From contig NC_052679.1 of the NCBI RefSeq assembly GCF_016802725.1, forward strand, positions 18,283,635-18,347,634: DNA of 64,000 nucleotides, read 5' to 3'. Source of the DNA: Solenopsis invicta. Taxonomy: Eukaryota; Arthropoda; Insecta; Hymenoptera; Formicidae. The notes under the pieces were generated by a model that made no database searches, was not told the origin of the DNA, and saw nothing but the letters and a program-made list of their open reading frames with translations. Position numbers and translations under genes: made by a program. Below, piece by piece: positions 10,192 through 21,134 of the stretch. How positions within the stretch are numbered: position 1 is the first letter of the stretch; every line of letters starts with the position of its first letter.

Positions 10192-13100
10192 AAACATTTC
10201 ATTAATGTCTCACAGGGAAACTATACTAGCTAATTATTTTATTAAAATATTAGTTGATTAATTGATTAAATATTTACGTATCTATATTTACCTTGATGTT
10301 TTTTTAAAGAAATGATAAAAGCTTGTTCCTTGTCTCTATCCCATACGTCCCATATTTTATCCTAATTGGAAATCCGGGCAGAAGAGATGGACTGTTCCAT
10401 TAAGATCGTATGGACTAGTTTCTGATTTCTGAGTCATAACTCACAATTAACTGCAATTTCTTTTCTTAAATCATAACACCAGCCCTAATTACACATTCTA
10501 GCCTTGCATGAATTAATTTTTGACGTGACATTATAACGCAATTAATCCATATAACTTTTTTAAATTATATGAGTGAATGGTTTGCGTTTAAAATAAAAAG
10601 ATTTTAATTCTAGTATCTAAACTACTTTTTGATTGATTTACAATACAGATATGCATACCGAATTGAGTTTCAGTCTAAACTTTTAAAAAGAGTGTCTTTG
10701 CTCTTTTTTTTTATCTATTGACAAGTTTTCATCAAAGCCATGAAAAAATGGCGAAAAAGATTGATGTGTCATCTGAGTCCCATGATAAAAATGATAAACT
10801 TTATAATAACATTATATCTTCGTTTCAGATAACGAATTTCGCTACCTTGCCTCGAAGTAAGAAGACTAGTAAGAAAAAAGTGGCATGAAACCTCCCTGCT
10901 GCTGACCGCATTAAGGAATAAGACCAAGTCCCTCGTAACAAAAGGAAAAGTCTTCATCGACTTGTGAATCTGAGTTTTGCACGAGCCAGATGTAACGGGC
11001 ACACTGTCGGTCAGCAGCGAATATCAATTAGCCAAATCACGCGTTGTATACAATTGAATGTTTCTAGCACCGTTGTACTTCTTAATTTAGCTTTTTTGAC
11101 TTAACTTGTCGATCGTTAGTTTCCATTAGTCGGAAGAGATAGAACCCCGTCTTTTCTATCATTTAATATTTGCAAGGAACTTGCCGGATATGCGCGAGGG
11201 ATAAAAGGAAATTCTAACAGCTTTGTCTCATCCTCGGGAAAAAAGAACACATGAATAATGTTTATATATATACACCAAACTCCGATTACGTCGGATCACG
11301 TTGCACCGTTGCTCACAGTCATCCGACACGTTGTTACATGATTCGATAATTTCTCATATGTATCTTAAGATCTCTCTCTCGCGAGAGAATCCAGTCTAGC
11401 TTTTATATGCTAACGTTTGGTAGTGCTGTCGTAGGTAGGGAGGACTTGATACATATTGCATGCAGTATATCTGCTTACGAATAGGCTTTGATTATAACGA
11501 AACTTGCCATAATCGCGGCGTAGTCGAGAGTGGAATAGAAATAATAAAAAAGAGTCCGCGATAACCCAAAGGATCAGGGATCTCGGCGCTTGATGCCCCA
11601 CGTAGACGCTCGCTGCGAACAATAAGGGAATCCTCTGCGAACCAATGACTGCGAAACCGCCGCGAAATGACTTTGATATTACGAACGTTATTGTAATCGA
11701 ACAAATTGAATCTAGTCAATCAGGAAGACAAGTAGGACCATATTGAAATAGTGCCACGCAATTGCCCGTATATAATCCTCTTTTCACTACAGATTAGTAA
11801 TTGTTTGATAAACTGTGTCTAACTACGATCGTGTATGCGTGTCGCACAGAGTATTGTGTGGACTTAATCGAATAGCTACTCTCCCTCGCACGGAATCTGA
11901 AGTTCGAGAAATATCGCGCGAATTTCTTAAAAGATAAAAAATAAAATAAAATAAGAGAAACTCTACAGTTACGATCCTGCGAAAGAACCAACGATTTCAT
12001 CTATATTAGTCTGTGACAAATTGTCAAGAGTATTGTTAACGTGCGAGATCATCTATATTAGTCTGTGACAAATTGTCAAGAGTATTGTTAACGTGCGAGA
12101 TCACTTTCAGTTTTTACACACTTGCAATTCGAAGACAAGGGTACCAACGATGTACTTTGATAGCGAGTTTCTTTTAAGACGACTGGCTATATTCTTAACT
12201 TTATATCAGTTTTATAGCGCTCCTCTTTAGAATATATATTATATATTATATATATATTGCTTGACTAACTCACGTGATGAATTTTAAGTATTTATCGTAC
12301 GTAACTAATTTATAATTATATTTACATTTCCTATAGTACTCTTTCATTAGAGCGAACGATTTAGTATCGTACGCTCGCGGAAGTCTTACGCACAAGTGTC
12401 CTACGATTATTTTAAATTTATCATATGCGTTAACGGTTTCGTATATAGTTTATCGTACTATTATACTTTGATGTTTATTGCATATCTTACGTAACATTAA
12501 TATATTGCGTTTAAATAATATAAATTTAAGAAAAACGCGGTGTTAATGTATCAATTGTACACTCGACGAGTGAAATATGTTACTCGAAAATTAACAATAA
12601 TTGTTGATTTTGCGTGTATATAGGTTCTACGCAAAGTTTGCGATGCCATCGGAGAAGAAAAATGTAGCAAATGCTTTTGATACACCTCATGATGTATAAA
12701 TAAATTGTGTATAAATGAGATCTACGATAAAATATAAAATAACATATGTAAATGCGGATTTCTATGCAAAATAGATATTTTTATTCAGTCTAAATGTGCA
12801 ATATTCGCACGAAATATGCATTTGCTGCATTTTATCTGCATCTTTATAACACGACTCGTTGAAAGACGTTGATACGTATTTGTCTCGAACTTTATATATA
12901 TTTATGCGAGAATATGTGATAAGAGTGAGTGAAAAAATAAGAGAAAATGCTCAATTATGAATCTCTACCGGTATTGAACGGTCGGTTTCCTATAGATCTT
13001 ATATATAAAGATATCTCTCGTTCTTTATAAGTATTTAACGCCGCTGGCGTATAAATTGTGTCCCGAGCTATTATGGTGCTGCGATCTTTGTAATTTGTTT

Positions 13101-13260
13101 TATATAGCTTCGTACTTCGATACAGTATACGAGAGGAAACAGAGTTGAAAAATGTTTGAAAAAGTTACTCTGTATTCAAGTTACTCGGAAAATTATCGAT
13201 GATGCAGAGTGATATCGTGGTTAACAGTATTTCAGTTCAGGTATAGTGTAGCGAATAAAT
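10192..13260 (+). other. Probable REEP 3' UTR and flank, AT-rich
   Basis: No further splice-consistent coding segment follows the TAA at 10189-10191. Canonical AATAAA signals on this strand occur near 10592, 12699 and 13254; the last is only about 390 bases from the stop codon of the convergent COG7 gene. The true cleavage site cannot be chosen from sequence. The region also holds a 52-bp tandem duplication (11998-12103) and an AT dinucleotide run near 12231-12260. Confidence 0.45.
11998..12103. repeat. Exact tandem duplication, 52-bp unit, two copies
   Basis: A 52-base unit beginning CATCTATATTAGTCTGTGAC and containing TTGTCAAGAGTATTGTTAAC is present twice head-to-tail (starts at 11998 and 12050). 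I see no mismatch between the copies, which suggests a recent duplication. Confidence 0.9.
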
Positions 13261-13643
13261 GACATTAAAATACAATACCTGATGAATGCCCGCACTTGTC
13301 CCGATCAGAAAATATTAGATATCTGTACCGTTTAAGTTAAGTCTTGAGTTTTCATCTGATGAAACTCGAATCTTTTAAGTAATTCTGTTTTTGTTCGTAA
13401 AATATAGAATATAGATCTTGCAATAAATATAAAGTGTGTGTTAAATGAAAAGTCAAAACGTAATAAGAATGCATTTATATATATATTATAGTACTATACA
13501 TGATTTTACTTTTTACGATTATAGAATAATCGCAAATATATTGCACAAATGTTGCACAAAATCGTCAACTTTGTTGAAAATGTGGAATAGAAAACTAAAG
13601 TTTCTCACGTTGTGACACCGTGTCCAATTTGACGCGGACTGTG

Positions 13644-16600
13644 TCAGCCGGAAGACGTAATATTGCGCATTTGCCTGACTGCAGCTACAACACGAGCATT
13701 GCATCCGGAGCTACCGCTCTGATAATCCTCTGACGGTAATCTCAACAGTAAGGACATATGCTGGAGATTCTCTGATAAACACAGACCAAGTTCCTCCAAT
13801 ACATTACCCAGATAATCTGTAATACATATAATAGTAATTTTCACATTCCTTCACATTTCTTTTTTTAATCATGAAATTGTATATAACGGAAACTTACCGA
13901 TATCAGTTGCGAGCTGTTTGCAAGCAACGGAATTCAATTGACAGATTCCCAAGGTTTGATCCTGGAACATTTGACACGTTCCCCGGGCAACAATGTCCAA
14001 GAGTATACTAGTAAATCCAGATTCAGTTGAGCCTTGAGCATATTGCGGATCAGCTGCCTTCAACGCTTGCGTTAGACTCGGATTGTCCCTCAACAGAAAT
14101 GGCTCCAAGTGTTGCGGCAACGTCATTAAATACTGTCCGACCTGCGTAATGTATTCTTGAGGAGCGAAACTATAATCAGGTAATTCTGAACTTAAATTGG
14201 ACATTTTGTTGGTCTCCACTGACCAAGCCGGTGCCTTTTGCACCAGTAATAGCTGGGTGAATATTGGCGCGAAGATAACTTCATACGTGGTGTGATGTAA
14301 GTCAGTGCAGAGTTTTTGAATAGATTTTATAATCGAATCAAGAATCGTCTTATCCTCTGTAAAAGAAAAACAAAATAAAAAAATTTATTTTCTACAATTT
14401 ATAAGATGACATGTGACTTCATGTGAGAGAGACAGACTCGTAAGTTGCGAGTTTGAACCCACGCATTATATAAGTAGGTTTTTAAATCTGTAGAGCAAGA
14501 GTTACAGGGAACTCTTTAAATCTAAGGAATGATAGTCTTCAATTCATTCCCATTACCACTACTACTTTTATAACTACTGTTGTTATGCATACACACCTCT
14601 TTGGAATGATGCAACGAGATTTTCCAAATCAGTGCATCCTGTCGGAGTTAACAGTAACGTTTTATATTGACAAAAAACGCTACCGTTTGTGTTTTGCAAT
14701 TTGTTATTAGCTTCTATTATGTCAATCACGAGCGACTTTTCGAATTGTTGCACTTGATGCAAGAGATCACCTGTAACAATAATCCACGATTTAGAGTAAT
14801 GATTTCGCGTTTGTATCATACAAGAAACTGATTACTGAAAATCACCTATATTTTGCATCAACGTAAGACACATTTGGAATAAATTCCAATCTTCGTGCTT
14901 CACCTTCTTTCTCTCAAGTTGTCTCAAACCTTGCTGATATTTCTCGAGATATTTATTGAAATAAATCTACAAAAGATATTGAAAAATCGTCTTAATAAGA
15001 AATATATTTTACAATTATTGCACTGATATAAACGCGAAAGATCTTCGGTATAAACGTACGTTTAACGATTGTAGTAAACCGGGATATCCACAACCCTCCG
15101 TAAAAAGTTTACATCGCTTATTGGCTTCGTTGGCATAGCCTATAATCCGCGAAATGCTAAGAGAAAGGGAATTAATAGTGTCGCTCAAATCGTCATGCGT
15201 GCGATCCAAAAACTGTAAGTGTTGCCCCAATTGCGCAGTTTCAAACGTGCTATATTTCGCGACGTAAGGAACGTACGGCGCGTATACAGCCTGCGCTAGC
15301 GACAGCAACTTTTCATTATGCAATTTTCCGCGAAACGACGTTTCGATAGCGCCATTGAGATTAACGGCGAAATGCCGCGTCATCTGTTTTAATTCGAGTA
15401 GGATGGACAATTGCACCGCGTTGGAATGTTGTTTTAGAACCGCTTCTATGCATTCTGGAATACCAGGATCGAGGCTTCTCAAAAGGTCAGCATAAACCTC
15501 GATATGAATATCTACCGAAGTGTTGGGAAAGACTTGATGGCACCATTTCACCTTTAACACAAGCAGTTACAAAAAAAACATATTCGTAAAGCAACAATAA
15601 TAATATTTCGATCCGACAGAAAGTACGCAAAAAGTACCTGTTCGTGCCAAGAGGATAACAGTTTGTCATAATATGTACGTAGCCAGTAGGTAACATTCTC
15701 ATCTTGCGCTAGCTCAATAGTGCGTCTCCATTCCTGGCCCAACGAGACTTTCAAGCAATTGTGATAGTATTTGAGTAGCTGCGGCAGACGTTCCATCTTA
15801 CTAAAGATATCCACGTAAGTTTTGGATTGCTCTAAACACAAATACGATGCTGATATCATGTCTCGCAAGGCGAATGAATTTATCTCGACTCCGCGAGGCT
15901 TACCTAAGTTGGCAGCGGTAAAAGCTTGAACCAGTCGCGGACTGGCTATCGCCTCGAGGCGATTTTTCAGGCCTTCCAATTGCAGCTTCTTATCCTCGTA
16001 ATCGACAACGTTCGCGAGCATAGCTAAAGATTTCTGCATGCTGAACAATTTATTGGATATAGCCTCAATATCGCCAGACTCAAATACCTGTTTTATATTA
16101 AGAGAAATGATATAATTTTGCAATTATCGCGTGTTATATCGAAACAACTATTTGAAACTTTTATATTACCTCTTCCACGTCGTTCGCCAGTACCGTCCAA
16201 TTGTCGGCCTCGTGTAATCCCTGCTTAGCAGTTTGCAATTCCGTCTTTATCCTATCTATTCTCTCCAGCGTTGCCATGGAAGAGGCTGTATCCTTCTCGA
16301 TCTGCGTTTCAATGTTTGTTCTTTAAAGTTCTTACAACGCATCAAGATAAATGTTTAAAGAAATTACATGTACCCACCTTCGCAATCTCTTGCTTGACAG
16401 CAACCATTTTTTCTCTCAGCGCTAACGTTTCTTGCTGCAGGAGCTGAGTGTCTCTTAAAATTCTTGGTAGGCTAGAGAGAACCGATTGACTGGTCTCCTC
16501 TAAGGCACCATTAACTTGTTGTACATATAACTGCAGCTTCATCACTAATGACGAGACAAAAGCCTGCAAAGCATACTCAGTTGTAACACAAATCTTCTTG

Positions 16601-17750
16601 AATTATCAAAGAATACAATTAACACTACGTACACACAATTCGACAATTTTATCCAGCAAATTCTTTTCCTTGGAAAAACTATGAGCACTGCTATTAGTTA
16701 TAACATTTATAAACATTTTGTTCTAACAAACAATCATAAACACTTTCTAGAGATGTTACAGTACATGTAAGTCATTGAAAAAATTTTTTATACTTGTAAA
16801 TATAATTCAGAAAATTAATTCAGAAGGGTCGTAACTCGGCGTGATTAGAGGTATCAAAAAACAACGCTTGTTAAACAAAATGTTAGTAATAAATCGAATA
16901 TGAAATTAAAGTGTATTTTAAAATATTTCTCATTATTGCTCAAATCAATCTCTTCTTATCGTTGCCTCGCGAATACGTCAGCCGTTTAATTTAATTTACA
17001 ATGACACTGAAATTCGTACTGGCGAAGATAACGTTATCATTCAACGGCAAAATTACATCTGCATAATAATTTATTCAAAATATGAAAAAATATGCCGTGC
17101 GTCGCGGATGAAAGCGGGAAAATTTATTGTCGGTCGGTACATGACCCGACGGATGTCCCGGCGTGAATTTCGGCGTGAGATACGCGAGCCCGACGAAAAT
17201 TCCGTCCTCCGGGAGCTAAAAACCTTTCCGCGGTGTTGCGGAAGAAGAGACGGATCGTCTCTGAGAAGAGCCGATCGGCGTCACGGAGCAGCGGAGCCGC
17301 GGACGAAAGTGGAAAAGCCGCCGCCAGTTCGGCGGCCGACGGGCGTCGCGCGACGACGAGCGCGACTCGGGCGTCGGGAACGAGGACTCGACGGAGACGG
17401 GGATGGTGGCCCGTGCGACTTACGTCTTTGTTCTCCTGCGCCTCGGCGGACTTGAACGTCCGGTTGATCCATTCCTTCACGTCGAAGCTGTCCTCGGAGA
17501 ACGCGCCGACGTCCTGAAACGACCATTTTGAGGTTAGGAACGAACAACTCACGGCGAGCCTCTCTGCCGTCGGTCCCTGCGAATTCGACAGCTCGTAGGA
17601 TCCCGTGCCACGTTTTCACGCGGGAAAAATTTTACGATCGCAAGTTTCTTCGTCGCCCGCGAGCGAGCGAGCGAGCGAATCGGGAGAAGCGCTAAAGGAA
17701 AAAAAAAAAAAGGGAAAAAGCACCGAACCGACACCGCGCTCGCTTACCAT
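13644..17750 (-). CDS. COG7: Conserved oligomeric Golgi complex subunit 7, complete
   Basis: Lobe B subunit of the COG tethering complex, which acts in retrograde intra-Golgi vesicle transport on the cytosolic face of the Golgi. Coding exons, from the start on this strand: 17750-17748, 17513-17424, 16563-16378, 16301-16170, 16087-15638, 15551-15060, 14966-14846, 14770-14597, 14356-13898 and 13816-13644. All joins are GT/AG and in phase. The total is 2280 nt, or 759 residues, close to the usual 740-770. Diagnostic segments are FDVKEWINRTF near residue 11, a coiled-coil-like N-terminal third (LQQETLALREKMVAVKQEIA), ASPRLVQAF, TYWLRTYYDKLLSSWHEQV, GYPGLLQSLN, and the end VVAAVRQMRNITSSG. The start is chosen because exon 2 has no in-frame ATG. 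Upstream, an ATG in good Kozak context (CGCCATGG) is followed at once by the donor GTAAGC, giving MDVGAFSEDSFDVKEW, which matches the usual MDxxxFxxxxFDVKEW beginning. Confidence 0.95.
16564..17423 (-). other. COG7 intron
   Basis: This intron separates exon 17424-17513 from exon 16378-16563 (donor GTAAGT, acceptor TTTGCAG on the minus strand). The 5' part overlaps the edge of a CpG-rich block (about 17100-17420); the rest is AT-rich. No repeat was recognised. Confidence 0.8.
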
Positions 17751-18687
17751 GGCGAGGAGAGAGAAGGACGGAGAGAGAGAGAGAGAGTCGCGTTCCCGCG
17801 GTCGGTGTTCCGTCGGCAGTCGCGCGCGTTTCGGAGAGGAGGCGATCCCTGGACACCGCCTCCGGCGACGCGTATGCACCGCGCCAAGGTCGGTCTTTAT
17901 TCCACGTTCCCCGTTTCGATCGCGCGCGTCGTTATCGTCCGTCGTCGCCACCGCCGCCGTTCGCCGTCACCGCGGTACCGAGCGGCGCGCGGCACGAAGA
18001 GTCGCCCCGTCACGCAGCAAGCGCGGCCTGGCTCTCGCGCCACCCGCGCGATCGTCCTGTCCGCGGTTCGTCGCTGTTTCGCGTCCGAGATCCTCGCGGT
18101 TTCCGCCGACGGTCCGCGATTATTCGTAGTAATACGTGCGTGCGTGCGTGCGTGCGTGCGTGTAAGGAGGAGGAAAAGGGAAGGAGGCAATAAATTCACG
18201 CGAAACGGATCGATCGATCGTTGCAGTGCATCGTGCCACGACGGACGACGGTGACGAGGACGAGGAGGAGGAGGAGGAGGAGGAGGACGACGAGGAGAAG
18301 GAGGCTGATCGCCTCGGCGCGGGACGTTTTCTAAGCTAGAGCTAACGTCCGGCAGCCGCCGACGGCGGGCGGGCGTCCCTCGTTTTATCGTGCGCGGTGC
18401 GTCACGGAAAAGTGCGTCGAGCAGTCTCAACAGTAAGCGAGAAAGAGAGAATATGCGTGTTTACGTGTACGTGTGTATGTGTGTGTATGAGAGAGAGAGA
18501 ATGGAGGGACGATAGTATGCATCTCGCGCGAGAGAAAAAAAGGGAGCGAGGCGATGGAGCGAGCGACGTCCCTCTTAACAGCGATCATGATAAAGACGAC
18601 TTGTGTATCTCGGATTCCAGAATACGCTGCGTGCACCAGCCGAGGCGGCCACACCACCTTGCTCGGACGCGGCCGCACCACCGCCAT

Positions 18688-18721
<34 letters not shown>

Positions 18722-20560
18722 AACGTCACCGTCACCGTCACCGTCGCGCCCTCGCCCTCTCCTCGTCTTCTTCCTCCTCGGGAGTTCCGCGCTCCCGCGT
18801 CTGGAGCGAGACTCGCGCTCGCTACTCGTTTGTTCTGCGGCGAGGCTACACTTCCTACTCCGCAGGTGGTGCGTAACGAGGCGGCGAAAGAAAAAAAAGG
18901 GAAAGATCGGGGGGAGACAGACGGCGAGATAGCGAGAAGGAGAGAGGAGTGAGGGGCGGGGGGGAATGGAAAACGGCGCGTTATCGGCCGTTTCCGGGCC
19001 CTTTGTCGATCGCCACGCCTTCGAGGCTGCGTTTGCGCCACGTTATTTGCGCAACAGTTGGAAGCTGGAATTTCGTCTCCCCGAAAATCACCCCCGCAGC
19101 CCACGGCCCAAGTAAGGAAGGGAGAGAAGGACGCGACGCGCCGCGCCGCTACCTTCCCGTTTCCCGTCCGTCGTCGTGGACGACGAGCGACCCAGGAGCG
19201 GCTCGCTGGCTGGCTGGCACCAGTGGCACCACCACCACCACCACCACCACCACCGTCGCCGTCGCCGTCGCCACCACTACCATCGTACCACCAGCAGCCG
19301 CCGTCCCCCCTCGCCGCCCTTCCGTTAGCAAGAGGGCCGACCGTTGTCGACAGTCCGTGAATCGTGCGCACACACATGGCCGATTGCCGTACGTTTACAT
19401 GCACTTACACGGGGTGTACCCGAAGACGCGCGCTTCCTTAGTGGCTGAGAAGCGAGACGGTTGTTGCGCTCGGTTTTTCGACCGAGCATTGTCCGTCATT
19501 ATCGGGTTAACGTGCGCGGAAAATTAACAGTCGTAGACGAGGGCACTTGTAAAGTCAGATTCGAGGATCGGCGACGATCAGAGTCATTAGATTAAGATTG
19601 AGAGAAATTTGAGCTGAAATCGGAACGATAAACGAGTATAGCGAGAAGACGCGAAGGAAGTCCGCGGTTTCCGGAACATCCCGTATAACCGCGTCTCATG
19701 CTTGTAATCGTTTCATACGCTAAATTTAACGACTGACCCAATCAATTAACGGGACTCGGACGCGAAGGCGTAGTTGCATTGCGCGACGCTCGCTCCAATT
19801 TTCTTCATCCTCGCGCGTAGCGTTTCGCAGATGCACTTACGCGTGCAGCGAGCTAAGTTTCTCGGGCGCGAGTTTCTTTCCTCGGTGAAATTCATTAGGC
19901 AAACCAAAATTCACAGTTTCGCCACAATCGTCTCGCGCAACACGCCGCCTCGTGCCACGCACTGCGAGGTGCATCCGACGCATCCATGCAGAGATCCCAC
20001 TTTACGCATTGTTAAACGACGCCTTTTGCAAAATTATGCGAGCTCCTCCTCGGAACCGAGGAAGCAATCTGGCCTATTATTGTGCATCAATATATACCAA
20101 TTGGACACGTTGCGACAAAATTATAAGATCTTTTTTTTTTACAACCTGCATTCCAATCTGGCATCATAGACAAACGATCGGCTTGCCGGCTCCGGTCGTT
20201 AACGTAAATGTCGTAAATCGACACGCGGATGGTAGATAGTAAGGACACTCGTGGAAAAAAAATTTGCTAAAGATTAAGAATGGCAGACCCCTCTCCTCCC
20301 ATCCTACTGCGGGACTGCCGTCTCTCCCGTGCGACTTGGATAATCAATGAACATTCTTAAATGTTCCTTGAATGTCCCGTGCGGCACGCATTCGTATCCA
20401 GCGAACGTAGTTGAATTGCAGTTTTGAATGTTCATGATCTTTCTACAGCATCCGTTGCTGATATTAAGCGTACGAATGTATTAAAGTATATCGAAAGGAA
20501 AGAGAGAAACGAGGTTGTACGTAACGTCTAACAATAAGCCAAAGAATTTGAAAAATGTTA
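17751..20560. other. CpG-rich upstream region of COG7 with simple repeats, no supportable coding gene
   Basis: This contains the COG7 5' UTR and promoter (exact TSS not visible). It is very GC-rich to about 19500, with GTGC repeats (18135-18162), GAG repeats (18254-18303), GTCGCC/CACCGT hexamers (18679-18747) and CAC repeats (about 19216-19277). Long open frames here occur in several frames on both strands and translate to Arg/Ser/Pro low complexity, as expected from stop-poor GC-rich DNA. From about 19500 to 20560 it is mixed sequence with nothing recognised. Confidence 0.6.
18679..18747. repeat. GTCGCC / CACCGT hexamer array
   Basis: GTCGCC units pass into CGTCAC units without interruption. 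It is low-complexity, and the apparent peptides (VAVAVAV, SPSPSPS and others) exist in several frames, so no coding is inferred. Confidence 0.85.
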
Positions 20561-20989
20561 CGCAGTTTATAGCGATCGATTGACGATCGTCACATCACAA
20601 TCGCGAAGCGACGGGCAATGGCCGGGTGTTCCTGAACGTTCAGAGCAGTCAGTTCGGAAGGGAGATATATCTCGGGTCGTGGAATATGCGCTAGATATCC
20701 ACGCAACGAGCGTCGCACTCGCTCGACGGCACGTCCCGCAGCCATTCCTACGTCCATCGGGTTGTGAGAGACCCGGCAATTCCGCCGCTTCTTCGCCGCC
20801 GCGCCATTCGACGATCCGATCGAAGCGCCAGCATTTTTCCAGAGCGGCGGAATCGCGGAGTCGCCACCCCGATCGCTGTTCTCCGCTGGGCCCCGCGCGC
20901 GGCCATGTAGCGCACAACGCACACTCGGGGCCTGGGTGTTGGGAGAAGGGCAGAAGGAGAAGCATCAGCAGCGGCCTTGAGGCTGAGTA

Positions 20990-21128
20990 GCAGCCAATCC
21001 CAAGCCCCCACTCGCTAAAGGAGGTGGCGCGGGATTGGCTGAGCTGTTCTCCACGGTACCAACCGCGACTTCCGGGCGCTTCCGGCCGGGACCACAGGCC
21101 GATTCCCTACGAGCGGCAGGGGCCCCTG
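20990..21128 (+). promoter_or_regulatory. Promoter-like segment with paired inverted CCAAT boxes and a downstream splice donor
   Basis: CCAAT at 20994-20998 and ATTGG at 21033-21037 face each other within the nearly symmetric words GCCAATCCC and GGGATTGGC. A good donor (CCCCTG then GTGAGT) lies at 21129 on the plus strand. CCAAT boxes are bound by NF-Y in animals. A short 5' non-coding exon ending at 21128 is inferred, but the TSS is not identifiable. Confidence 0.3.
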
Positions 21129-21134
21129 GTGAGT

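Noticed and set aside
14425..14580. Possible tRNA-like SINE in a COG7 intron
   Set aside because: A B-box-like GGTTCAAACTC is visible on the minus strand, but I could not find an A box at suitable spacing or a SINE body, so evidence is insufficient.
18427..19404. 325-codon minus-strand open frame
   Set aside because: It spans GTC/CAC repeats, is mirrored by open frames on the other strand, and translates to Arg/Gly/Thr low complexity. No domain, start context or splice logic.
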